DNA of 37,398 bases from Guillardia theta CCMP2712. Taxonomy: Eukaryota > Cryptophyceae > Pyrenomonadales > Geminigeraceae. Made by a program: the position numbers and the translations under genes. The DNA lies in assembly GCF_000315625.1 (NCBI RefSeq), contig NW_005434556.1, forward strand, positions 44,579 to 81,976, given 5' to 3'. Each line of letters opens with the position of its first letter. The stretch's first letter is position 1. This document shows, one piece after another, positions 1-10,510 of this stretch. The notes below the pieces were generated by a model. That model had not been told where the DNA came from. It saw only the letters and a program-made list of their open reading frames with translations, and made no database searches.

Positions 1-3000
1 GAGCCCAGGAGCCTCCAGCTCCTCGGGAGACCAGGAAAGACGATCTCCTCCTCCTTCTCCTCCTTCTTGGTCTTGATGGTGCTCTTACTCTTGCTCTTGT
101 CGCCTCCTTTCGGTTCCTTTGTGATCGATTTTGCCACCTCCTACGAGCAGAAGATGAGAAGAGAAGAAGACCATGACGGAGAGGTTAGAAGGAAGGAGGG
201 AGAGGAAGAGAGCATGAAGGAGAAGGAGGAGGAGGAGGAGGAGGAGGGAAGAGGAGAAGGTACCTCGAAATTTTTGATTGGCATTCCACTCACGTCGACA
301 GCAGTAAAGCTGTAATAGGTTGGAACGATCCACATCCAAGGAGGAAATTCAACCATCAGCCAAGGCTTCTCTCCTTCTGCTTCTCCTCCCTTCCCCTCCT
401 CCTCCTCCTCCTCCTCCCTCTCTACCCTCCATCCGGCATTGGCAAACTGGCGAGCATTGCGCTCGAGCACGTCAGCAGGGTCTCCAACGGTCCAGGAGGA
501 GGAGGAAACTTTGAGCAGCCCGAGCCGAGCTGGGTTCCTCCAGAGGTGCTCCTCCTCCCCGAGCACGCGACCCATGGTGTCGATGATTCCTCCTCCGCTT
601 CTCCTCCTCCTCCCCGCGCCTGCCACTCCCACGGGGACAGGTAGGAGAAGCAGGAGGAGATGGAGCTGCTGCCGGGGAGCTCCAGGACAGGAGCAGTCTG
701 ACAGGAGGAGTCGGAGGTTTGAGGACGCTGGTAGTCAGAAAGAAGGGAGGAGAGAGTCTTGCTTGCTTGCTTGGCTCCCTCCTCGATCCCCTTGAGAATC
801 TCACTCTCACTCCGATCAGGATAAAAGGAGGACACGGGAGGCAGAAAGAAACGTCCTCCTCCTCCTCCTCCTCCTCCTCCTCCTCCTCCTCCTCCTCCTC
901 CTCCTCCTCCTCCTCCTTTCTTCATCTCCGCAATCCCCTTTCCAGTCTCCACAAGCTCTTCTTCAAGTTGTGCAAGGGACTTTGGCTTCTTTCCCTCCTT
1001 CGAAGTTTTCTTCCCTTCCTCTTCTTCCTCCTCCTCCTCCAGAGGATCAGGAAGCACGAGCTTGTTGCCTTTCTCTGCTTCAGCCCACCACCTTCTCCTT
1101 GTCCATGGTTGCGACAGGGCGGCGAAGGTTTTCGTGACTTCTTCTGTTTTCTTCCTCCTCAGCCTCGGCCACTCGATCTCTTGCTGCTGCTCCACCATGT
1201 TCTTAAGAGTTTTCCTTGCCTCCTCAAGACAACTCTCCGCCTCCTCCACTGCTCCGCTGCTGCTGAAAGAGTCGCACGCTTTCATCCAATTCTGCAGCAG
1301 CGTCTTCCCCTCCTTCATCTTCCCCCGAGCAACTCGTCCCTCCTTCTTCATCGCATTCTCGATCTTCGCGCTCACCCACTTATTCGCACCTGAGAGCAGG
1401 AGGAAAGGAGAGACAGAGGAGGAGGAGGAGGAGGAGGAGGAGGAGGAGTCTTGGAGGGAGAAGCGGAGCTGGTTGATTGGACGCAAGGTGTCTCTCACTT
1501 GAGATGTGGAGATATGCTCCTCCTCGTCCCTGAGAATCTCTTCCTCCAGCCATCGCAGAATCGTCTCTATGGCGGATCGTGAGACCTGTAAAGATGTCAT
1601 GGAAGAATCAAGAGAAAGCGGAGATATGAAGAGCATTTCATAGTCATGATCATCATCATCGCTATCAATTCCATTATCATCTCCATCATCATCTCAATTA
1701 TCATCTCCATCATCATCTCCACCATCAATGGTATTTCTCTCTCACATTTTTCAGCCTTTCTCTGTCCGGTACACGATGTGCAGGGACTACTGTCAGTCTC
1801 TCCACATTCCACAGAGTGTCGCAGGATCGGAACTTACTCCTCCTGTCCTTCTCCTGCTCCTTCAGCTTCCTCGCCACCTCCTCTGCGGTCACAATCTTTC
1901 CCCGCTCCTCCCTCTTCATGTCTAGCAGCCCCTCCAGGCGGACGTTCACAAGAGCATGACACTTTCCCCCTCCCCCTCCCCCTCCTCCTCCTCCTCCTCC
2001 TCTGCCCTCGTCCTCGTCCTCTTCCTCTTCCTCTTCCTCGTCCTTTGTTCTGACAAGACCGCAGTAGAGGAAGCAGTCTGGGGTCAGTCCAGACAAGAGG
2101 GCGAGGTCTTTTCTCAGGAGCAGCTGGAACAAACTCTCCTCCTCTGCTACTGGCACATGTGCACAGTTGAGCGACAAGATCAGCCCGCAGTTGAACGGAT
2201 CCAACTCCTGCTCCTGCTCCTGCTCTTTCTTCTTCCTCCTCCTCCCCTCCCCGCCCTTCTCCGGCGGGTTCGCGTCCTCCTGCGTCAGCCTCGCTCGCCG
2301 CTGCTTGGCAACCAGGTTGACAACGTCGCTGAGGCAGATGGTCAGCAGGAGCCCAGGAGGAGCCCAGCAGAGGTCAGACCTGAGATCCTCCAGCTGAGTG
2401 TGGAGCATGGAGTCCATGGAGATGTCGAGCTTCAAGTTGTGACCCGCTCCTCCTCCTCCTCCTCCTCCTCCTCCTCCTCCTCCACTCTCCTTCCCCTGCG
2501 AGGAGAATCTTCCTTCGATCATTCCTGTGCTGCTCTGCATCTTTCCGGCGTTGGTGAACCACCAGGTGTCAATCCGACGAGGAAGCTCCCATAGCCTGTA
2601 GCTGCTCAGCAGAAAGAACCTCCTCCTCCTCCTCCTCCTCTTACCGATCCTCCTCCTCCTCTTCCTCCTCCTCCTCCTCTTCCTCCTCTTCCTTCTTGGC
2701 CTTGTTTCGATCTATAGGAGGTATCAGGATGCAAGGGAAGTGAATACCAGGGCAGCATTTACAGATGTCTTGGTTGACATTTCTCTGAATTTCTTCATAT
2801 CTTGTGAGGAAATCGGTTGACCGAGATGCTAAAACGAAAGTAAAGACGCCATGAGAGCAAAAACTTTCATCTTCTAATCTCATCTCACATATTCTGATAT
2901 CATACACCTTCTAATCTCATCTCACATCTCTTCACCTTTCTTTGAGTTGTGAGGAGGAGGAGGAGAAACTTTGAGGGTCTCCAGCGCCTTGTAGTGTTCG

Positions 3001-3730
3001 CACCTGCCCAGTACGTCAGGTTGACTTTCTCAGCTGCCCAGCTCACTCACTCCGACAGCCCAGCTGACACAAGAGACGCAAACTCTTTAGGCTCCATGAC
3101 ATTCTCGTCCTTCTTGTACCAGGCGTTCTTACGAGGCTTCTTGAGCAGCTTCTCCTGCTCCTTCCCCTTCCCCTTCTCCCTCCTCCTGTCGTCTTTCATC
3201 CTTGCCGGCTTCGATAGTTTCTCCTCCTCTACCGATGAGGGCGGAAGGTGGGCAGAGCGTCTGTAGAGAGCGTTCACATCACTCTGAAAGTCTTGAAGAA
3301 CGTCGTTGAGCTCTGATATGTGCAGCGGTCGCACAAGCGCTACTTCCTTGCTTGCTTCCTTCACAGTCTTGTTCTTGGGCTTCGCAACAGGCTTGTCAAC
3401 CGGCTTGTCAACCCCAGAGGACAAGAGACTCGGAGATCTTGCCAGCAGCAGCTCGTCGATCAGTTTCTTGGCTTCAGCGATGTCGTAGCTCTTCTCTGCC
3501 TGCCCCCCACCCTCCTCCCTCGCGTATGAGCCCAGCGCTTCACCCTCCACTTCAGCTCGAGGGAACGAGTTGAAAAATCCAGTTTGAAGAGACCGATTGA
3601 GCTCGTCGAGTCCAGAGTTCAAATTTCGAATGATGTCTGAAGAAGAGGACGTCGCTACCTCCTCCTCCTCCTCCTCTTCCTCTCTCACTCTTGAGGCGCT
3701 CTCAGAAATTTCCTCAGTTGGATCTGCCAT
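1..3730 (-). CDS. Large unrecognised protein with poly-Glu/Gly/Ser tracts (5' part, continues past left edge)
   Basis: I do not recognise this protein. Seven exons chain in phase on the minus strand: 3730-3051, 3003-2936, 2828-2645, 2595-1746, 1585-703, 619-294 and 140-1, each intron GT-AG and 47-160 bases long. The start ATG at 3730 opens with MADPTEE and has only a GA-rich leader before it. About 1040 residues fall in the window. Exon 1 is charged, with a Lys/Arg-rich stretch. Exons 3-4 hold a hydrophobic, apparently folded region (motifs CPGIHFPCILIPP, LWELPRRIDTWW, LDPFNCGLILSLNC). Exon 5 is helical and Glu/Lys-rich (ETILRWLEEEILRDEEEH). Exon 6 ends with WLMVEFPPWMWIVPTYYSF, which could belong to a beta-sandwich. 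TCC/GGA tracts inside exons encode runs of Glu, Gly and Ser. Conserved introns and phase make a real gene likely. Function is unknown. Confidence 0.65.
854..917. repeat. (TCC)n tract coding for poly-Gly in the minus-strand gene
   Basis: About 21 perfect TCC triplets. On the minus strand exon 5 of the left-hand gene reads through them as a run of about 24 glycines between a Lys-rich helix and a segment starting RFFLPPVSSFYPD. No splice site is needed to keep the frame. The length is likely to vary between strains. Confidence 0.9.
1414..1448. repeat. (GGA)n tract coding for poly-Ser in the minus-strand gene
   Basis: About 11 GGA triplets on the plus strand, read on the minus strand as TCC codons, giving a serine run after LRFSLQD in exon 5. 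It is the opposite strand orientation of the tract at 854-917 within the same exon. Confidence 0.85.
1646..1733. repeat. Imperfect ATC/GAT repeat inside an intron
   Basis: An imperfect run of ATCATC and ATCTCC units. It fills most of the 160-base intron (1586-1745) between exons 4 and 5 of the left-hand gene. It is non-coding under the exon model. Confidence 0.75.
1965..2045. repeat. Compound pyrimidine triplet tract coding for poly-Gly then poly-Asp/Glu
   Basis: CCT/CTC-rich plus strand. The minus strand of exon 4 reads 2045 to about 2008 as Asp/Glu codons and 2001 to 1965 as about 12 Gly codons. The two homopolymers sit next to each other in the protein. Confidence 0.8.
2447..2481. repeat. 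(TCC)n tract coding for poly-Gly
   Basis: About 12 TCC triplets within exon 4 of the left-hand gene, read on the minus strand as a Gly run between GKES and AGHNLKLD. Confidence 0.85.
2617..2692. repeat. (CTC/CTT)n tract spanning intron and poly-Glu codons
   Basis: A pyrimidine triplet tract. Bases 2692-2645 encode a Glu run at the end of exon 3 on the minus strand. The rest lies in the 49-base intron 2644-2596, whose donor GTAAGAG interrupts the tract. Confidence 0.75.
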
Positions 3731-4041
3731 GTTCTGTTCCTGATTCCTCCTCTCTCTCTTTCTCTCTCCTCCTCTCTCTCTCCCTCTCCCTCTCCCCTTT
3801 TCCCTCTCCCCTCTCTCCCTCTCTCCCTCTCTGCTCGATTTCCGTTGAACCGAAACTCTGAAATTAAGGTGACCACCCACCTCCTGGAATGTACTAAAAA
3901 GTACCGGTTACTTTAGTCAAATTTGAGGACTTTCGTGTTGAGGAAAACGGATCACATCACCACTCATAGCAGAATCGAAGGACACGGGTAGGACTAGTCT
4001 CCACCTTGATCGTTCACTTCATTATCGCATGTCTCGTATAT
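3731..4041. other. Intergenic gap between left-hand gene start and CEP162-like gene end
   Basis: No gene seen. Bases 3750-3835 are a CT-rich tract (GA-rich in the 5' leader of the left-hand gene). Bases 3890-4040 are more AT-rich and contain a short imperfect palindrome around GTACTAAAAAGTACC. The gap should hold the promoter of the left-hand gene and the 3' end of the CEP162-like gene, both transcribed leftward. I see no confident promoter or poly(A) motif. Confidence 0.5.
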
Positions 4042-7000
4042 CTACATCTTGACTTTGGGAGTGGCTGCCTTCGACCTCTCGTTCCGCAATGCCTCTATCG
4101 CCATCATCATGTCCTCCACCTCGTCACGGAAGTGTGAGATCTGCTTGTTCTTGTTCTCGATCTCCGTCTCCAACTTCGCCTGACTCGACCGACTGGAGAA
4201 CTGCAAACAGTAGGGTGAGAGGGAGCAACAGAGGAGCACATTGCGAGGAGAAGAAAAACGAAGAGGAGGGGGGGGGAGGAGACGAAGGGGGTGGGGGATG
4301 GAAGGACCAAGATGGTTCGAATACCTGCGCCTGCAGTAGCAGAGTCTCGAGCTCTTTCTCTCTTCTCCGATGCTTCTCCTCAAGCTCAGCCAGTCGCTCC
4401 TCCATCCTCTCAAGCTCTTTTTGCTGCAGCCTCGTCGTCAGACGGAGAGGCAGCCAAGCAGGATGAACAGGATGAACCTTTTTGACTTTGAACTCCATCT
4501 GCTGCGAGCTTGAACTCTTTAACGGCGTCATCTCCTGCGCTGCTCCACTCCCTCGGACCATCCTTTCGAGCTCGACAACCTAGCCTCTCGTCACCTTAGC
4601 CCACCAGCAGGCAGCACAACCTTCTGGCGAAGGTCGAGCAGCTCCACTGAGCTCTCGGGCACATGGTCGGGACGCTCTCGGGGCTGCGGAGGAAGCTCCA
4701 CCTGCTCAGCAGTCAGCTGGGCTCGACCCGGAGGCCCGATGGCGAACCGAGTCTGAGTGTGTCGGGTGATCGGAGCCCTGGGGAGCGGAAGGAGCCTGCC
4801 GAGTGCAGCTGAGCTGCTTCAGCAGATCTTCGATGCGCCTTTGAGCTTCGCCCTGCGCCTGCTCGACCACCTGGCGCTCGCTGAGAACGAGAAATCGCTC
4901 GCATGCTCCACTCACCGACTTCGTGCTCTGCTCCACCGCATGCAGAGTCAGCTCAGCGACCTCTCTTGCTCGTTCGCTTTCCTTCAGCTTTTGCTGCATC
5001 ATCATCATCTGATACCTCATTGTGTTCATGGAAGGATCGGAGAACAACGCCTGCATGTACTCAGGATACATGCCTCCTGCGAGTTCCCGTGGAAAGGATT
5101 GCAAGCTCTTGAGCTGTTCTTCCAGCTGTTGAATTCTCCGGTCCTTGAAGTCTGCTTCAGCATGTCCAGAAGCTGCTTGAGTGTCTATATTGTGCTCTGC
5201 TGCGGTAGAGCTCGCTCCCCATGCGACTTTGACCGCTCGATCTGTGGATATTCCACCAGCTTGATATTCTTCCTGTTGTCTCGTATCACGAAACTTTTCT
5301 TGAGGATCATTCGGCGGGAGGGTCTCAGGAACTTGATTGTCGTCCTTGTGTTGCTTGTCCTTTTCAGGAGCTGTGCTAGACGCCTCCTTCAACTTTGCTT
5401 TCGTGTTGGGATCCTGTATCGTTTGACTTGTTCTCAGGACTTTCTCTTCGTTCGCTTCGATCTGCTTTCGCTGTTCCTGATTCAACAATCTTCCTGGGGC
5501 GTTCTGCCTCTGAATAGCTCGATTCGCGTCTTCAAGCTGCTTCTCGAGATCTTTTATCTTTTTTTGATAGAAAGTACGAACGTCAGACATCTGTTTGTCA
5601 ACCTCCTTCTTGGAGAGACTCGCTTCTTTGCCCCCTTGTTTCAACAGAAGCTTGTTGCTGAGCTCCTTGTTCGTCGTTTGCAGAGAAGCTATTCTCTTCT
5701 CATACGCAGTTCTTGCATTTTCTGTCTCTTGTCGCAGAACACGGATTCGTTTTTCGGTATCAGAATGCATCTCATCGATCTCTTGCTCAAGACTTTTTAC
5801 TTTGAGCTGAAGATCCTGCACGACTTCAATCTCCTCTGCACTCGGCTGTGCGGCTCTGATGAGATCCTTGACAATGTTGGGCTCCTGCTCCCTCTCCCTC
5901 TTCTCCTTTTCCAGCTCGGAGATCTGATTACATCCCCGGTCAAGTCTTTTTGAGTGTACAGGAAGCAATACCTTCTTCTTCAAGTTCTTCACAAGCTTGG
6001 ATTCTCCCTTCATTCCACTGTTCTCAAGTTCTGTTCCGAGGTTTGAATTCTTCTCTTCGAGCTGATGTACTTGTCTCTTCAGCTCACCTATCTCCCTCTC
6101 CTGAGACCTCAGCAACTGATCGTTCTTTGTAATGATTTCTTGATTTTCCGAGTACCACTGGACATTGCCTAGTCAGCACCAGAACATGTATTCATGTTCG
6201 TATAGCTTCACCTGGATTCGCGCCATGAGGTCTGTCTTCTCAAGGTCGAACTGCATTCTTTCTCTCTTCAATAAAGATTGCAGCTGTGCCACCTCGTTCT
6301 CATGCTCCACCAGCCTGTTTAAGTCCACCCCTGCCAGTTTTCCTTCTAACTCTTTCTTGGCTTTTCTCAACCGATCAATTTCCTGAAGAGAATTGCATCA
6401 GCACCGTGGTGAAATCAGCGAAGTACCTTACAAATTTCAGTTCTTGCTGCTGCTGCAAATTCTGTCTGCGCTCTGCTTCAAGCTCTTCGACTACCTTTGC
6501 CACTTCTAGCTTGGAGGCAAGATCGCCGGCCTGAAAAGAAGCACTATGAGCTAATGCTCACAGAGAGGAAGCTCCTGCTTGGCGACTTTCACCTGCCCAG
6601 AACTCCGACGAATCACTCTTTCCGTTTCTTCTTGAAGGAATTTGATCTGTTGATTGAGCTTTTGATTCTCAAGAAAGGCGCTGTGGTCCTTTTCTCTGGC
6701 CTGAGCCTGCAGCGATTTGCATTCACCAGTTATCCGTTCATTTTCCTTCTGATAGGCCTGGAATGCGAGCAAATAAACAAGTTGTACTTCATATTGTCAC
6801 TCTCAAACTACCTGAAGAAGAACCTCCTGCTCCCGAATTGCCTTCTCGAGTCTCTCTCTATCTTCCTCTGTGATGCTTGCAGGAATTTTTCCGCCTTTGG
6901 CGACAGCCTTTACCATGTCCATTGCCTCAAGTTCTTCCACTCTGAAACCAGAGATAAGAAACATAATTGCAGCATCCCTCATGCCTATACCTCTTAGACA

Positions 7001-9912
7001 GCACAAAATTTCGTTCCTTTGTTTCTTGAAGCTCACGATCATGTAGCTCCGCCATCTCCCGGATGCGATCGGCATGCTGCTTTCTGAGCTGATCAAGCGC
7101 ACCCTCATACTCTTTGATCATCTTCTCGTGATCCTCTTTCCTGACTTGTGAGCTCAGAGGCAGGATGGCGACTGTTTGTGCCTCCTCGCTCTTGATAGAC
7201 ATGCCTTTTTCAGGTTTCGAAATACTCACTTGAATCGAACTCGATGGGTCTATTTTGGAGCCTTGACTTTGAATGTTTCCTTGACCAGAGTCACATTCAA
7301 CTGTCACACGGAAGCTCTCGCTCGACCCATCCCCTTCCCGTGACACCTTGCTTGTGCTCCCTCCTGCCTCCTTCCGTCCAGCTCTCGTCTCCCTACCAGC
7401 CTCCTGCTGCGCCTTAGTCGAGCCTTTGCTCAGACCCTTGGCAGGTGATATGGAAGGGACCGGCGGCGGCAGAGTCTTCGCGCTCTTCCCGGCTTGGACA
7501 TCCTTGAGGCCGGGACGAGGGGGAGGTTTCAGAAAGGCAGACACCGGCTTGGGATCTGATCTCGGCAGTAGCTTGGACTTCTCGGACCCTGGCGGTAGAG
7601 TAGCCGGCAGAGGCTTGAGGCCTTTCCTCTCTCTCTCCTTCTCCGTCTCCCTCGCCCAGTCGCTGTCAGACTGCCGGGGGCTGTCGTCTTTGGGCTGGAG
7701 ATGCTTGGGCTCTTTATCATCTTTGCTCCCGCTGATGAACTGTTTTTCATTGGCTTCCGCAGATGCCATAAGCTCTGAGATCGCATCACTGACGCTCTCG
7801 AGCCGACTGGGCGCTTGTGGCTCTGTTGGCGTGGGATGACCTGCCACGCATGAAGGCTTCAGATAAAAGCGACTCCACACCATCCGCGTGCCGGGACGCG
7901 ATGCTCATACACAATGAACTACACGAGATGTCACCTTGCAGCCCCGTCGGACGAGGAGCCGCCTCAGTCTCTTCCCCCTCTATCACACCTGCCCAGAACA
8001 CGTCATATACAGCACACTGACTGAGAGTGAAGGCTGCCCCGAGTACCTTGAGGGCGCCCTTTAGCTTGCAAGGCAGTCGGCTCGTGTAAGCCCTTGCCCA
8101 TGACCATCTTCTCATTTGCTTCAGCTGCAGCCAACAGGCTGACAATCTCAGTGCTTGCCAAAGTGGATTCGCTGCAAGTGTATTAGATTGGGAGTCGAAA
8201 CTGTCAAGCACTTTCAATCTGATACCTCACTGCAAGCTTTGCTGGCGAATCCGTCAAGGTTTCTTCAAGGTTGTATCCTGCCCATGACGCCTTCACAGAC
8301 ACTTGTGATGTCCTGACATCATCCTGATAATTTCCAACTCCTGCCTTCGTGGACTCGACTTGGGGCTCTTTGCTTTCCTGAATATCTTTGTTCTCAACTT
8401 CGAGCTTTCGGTTCAGCACCGAGTAATCGACTTGTCCCATCTTCGCGACCTCTTCAAAGAATTTTCGTTTCTCCTAAGGCGTCGAGTGAGTTGGAGTACG
8501 GTTAGGGCAGAGAGTCATCAAATCAACCTCTTCTTCAGTCTCCGAGTCTGTAGCGTAAGATTGATCCTACAAAGTAACCCCAGTCTCAGGAACGATGATG
8601 AGAGGGAACAATAATCCATCACCTTCAGCGCCTCTGAAAAATCTAATTCTCGGAAAACGGTCTTCTTTGCTAGTGAATCTTTGTTCTCCTGACCCAGTCT
8701 CGTGATCTCACTTGTTCCCGTCTGGTTTGATAACTGTGCTGGAATGCTCGAGTCTTTACCGACCGAAGTATCTACCAGAGTCTCTGCGCGCCTCGTTAGT
8801 GGTTCCTTCTCCTTGCTCTCGTTTTCTTTTGTTTGAGCTTTCTGGTTGTCGTTTGGCTCATCATCATCATCATCCCAGTCGTCTTCGTACACTTCTATTT
8901 CCTCTTCCACCGCGTTCTCTCCCATAGAGGGGCTAGGAGCTCTTGGGTGCACTGGCTTCTCCTCTCGAGTCTGTACGAGTAGTTTCCTCGGATTGCTTTC
9001 GTCCTCCTCCTTTGACTTAGAAAGGTGCGACGACCGAACTTCCGCAGTCTTTTCTGCCGGCTTTTCACGCGGGGGATCAACTGCTTTAGAAACATGCACA
9101 GGCTTGAAGCCTAGGGACCTGCCAGATCAGATATAAGACAGAGCTCTTGTTCACATCAAGATGACAAGTCAGAACTCTCACATATAAGACAGAGCTCTTG
9201 TTCACATCAAGATGACAAGTCAGAACTCTCACATATAAGACAGAGCTCTTGTTCACATCAAGATGACAAGTCAGAACTCTCAGATACAAGACAGAGCTCT
9301 TGTTCACATCAAGATGACAAGTCAGAACTCTCACATATAAGACAGAGCTCTTGTTCACATCAAGATGACAAGTCAGAACTCTCAGATACAAGACAGAGCT
9401 CTTGTTCACATCAAGATGACAAGTCAGAACTCACGCTGCAAACTGCCCTGGTTTCATGGGGGCAAAAACACCCTTGGCTCCTCCATGATTTCCGACGCTA
9501 GTCCTCTCCTCTGACTCTCCTTTGTGATGAGATCTGGTTCTGAAGGAGGAGTCCAGTGATGACTTGCTTCCCCCGGGGCTGAAGTTTCCGCTGATATCTC
9601 CTATCGAGCTCTCCTCCGTAGAGTCTTCTGCCATAAACCTACAGTGATTGACATCAGTGGCTGCTGCCATCGCCCTGACGCCTCTAGTTCCATCAAAGAC
9701 CATCACCTTTCAAAGCTGTCGTAGCGAGATGTCTTCCTCTGCTCCTTGCCGCTCGTGGTCTTCTCCTCCTTCATGCTCCCTCTCGCCTTCTCCTCCCTCC
9801 CCCTCAGCATTTCTTCATGGAGCTCTTGCGCGGGAAAATTGCCAAAAGACTGATGCAACCGCGAAAGCTGGTGGACCACTTGTAGTCTCATACAGCCCAG
9901 CATACAGCCCAT
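4042..9912 (-). CDS. CEP162: CEP162 (KIAA1009/QN1)-like centriole and cilium assembly protein
   Basis: Known role of the family: CEP162 sits at centriole distal ends, binds microtubules and promotes transition-zone assembly before cilium growth. Fourteen exons join in phase on the minus strand: 9912-9707, 9638-9435, 9118-8623, 8473-8226, 8171-8047, 7840-6991, 6941-6812, 6757-6593, 6530-6432, 6382-6212, 6157-4748, 4701-4621, 4579-4325 and 4200-4042, giving about 1530 residues (human about 1400). Order-conserved landmarks match my memory of human CEP162: EKRKFFEEVAKMGQVDYS in exon 4; IREQEVLLQ followed by AYQKENERI across exons 7/8; WYSENQEIITKND in exon 11; and the terminal LAELEEKHRRREKELE then IENKNKQISHFRDEVED. 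An acidic YEDDWDDDDDE patch lies in exon 3. The C-terminal half is coiled coil. Exons 12-13 rest on weak splice sites, and 54 in-frame bases within exon 13 (VHPVHPAW region) may be an intron. The first ATG is uncertain (9912 or 9891). Confidence 0.8.
9131..9430. repeat. 51-bp tandem repeat filling a CEP162-like intron
   Basis: Six near-identical 51-bp copies starting at 9131, 9182, 9233, 9284, 9335 and 9386 (the last cut short). They occupy nearly all of the intron 9434-9119, whose donor is GC|GTGAGTTC and acceptor TGGCAG|G. Copies differ mainly at TATAAG versus TACAAG and at the adjacent CAC/CAG. On the minus strand three internal copies carry GTGAGAGTT, resembling the true donor. Confidence 0.92.
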
Positions 9913-10071
9913 TCAACGGACACAGCACAGCCCGGGTGACAGCCCGGCCTGGGATAACGGACGGTCTGACGGCAGGTCCGACGGTCTGAGTCTGCTGCCG
10001 GTCTCGGCAACACAGACAAGTACCTAACGTAGTTCTCTCAAAGTGTGCGAGATTTTCTCGAGGTAGCTCGT
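9913..10071. other. Short unique spacer between the CEP162-like gene and the array
   Basis: No gene seen. It contains short direct repeats (CATACAGCCCA twice near 9888-9912; GACGGTCTGA-like words at 9960-9990). Since the CEP162-like gene starts at about 9912 and reads leftward, its promoter must lie here or within array unit 1. Confidence 0.5.
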
Positions 10072-10073
10072 CC

Positions 10074-10288
10074 TGCTTGTGCTCCCTCCTGCCTCCTTCC
10101 GTCCAGCTCTCGTCTCCCTACCAGCCTCCTGCTGCGCCTTAGTCGAGCCTTTGCTCAGACCCTTGGCAGGTGATATGGAAGGGACCGGCGGCGGCAGAGT
10201 CTTCGCGCTCTTCCCGGCTTGGACATCCTTGAGGCCGGGACGAGGGGGAGGTTTGTTTCAGAGAGGCAGACACCGGCTTGGGATCTGA
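10074..10288 (-). pseudogene. CEP162 exon-6 fragment, unit 1
   Basis: Nearly identical to bases 7344-7559 of the CEP162-like gene (same orientation), from the Gly/Ser/Lys-rich linker through KPPPRPGLK to SDPKP. A 4-base TTTG insertion after GGGAGG breaks the original frame. It retains the parental GGAAGGGA, as does unit 3. It is followed by a region resembling exon 5 (EKLVVGKGL versus EKMVMGKGL), a weaker match. Confidence 0.85.
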
Positions 10289-10510
10289 GGCCCTTGCCCA
10301 CGACGAGCTTCTCGCGACGACATCTACAAGCCTTGTAGGCGGCAAGCAAGCGCCACTCCTAGCAGACTGACGGCTGACGGCAGGCCCGGTCCAAAGCATA
10401 GCCAGACCGTCTCCCACCATCCCTGCTACTCGTGCGCTAGAGGCCGGGTGAGCATGGTGCAGATGTCTGTCTTTCGCGTGCTCTTCATGTACAAGCCCTG
10501 GTCTAGAGTC

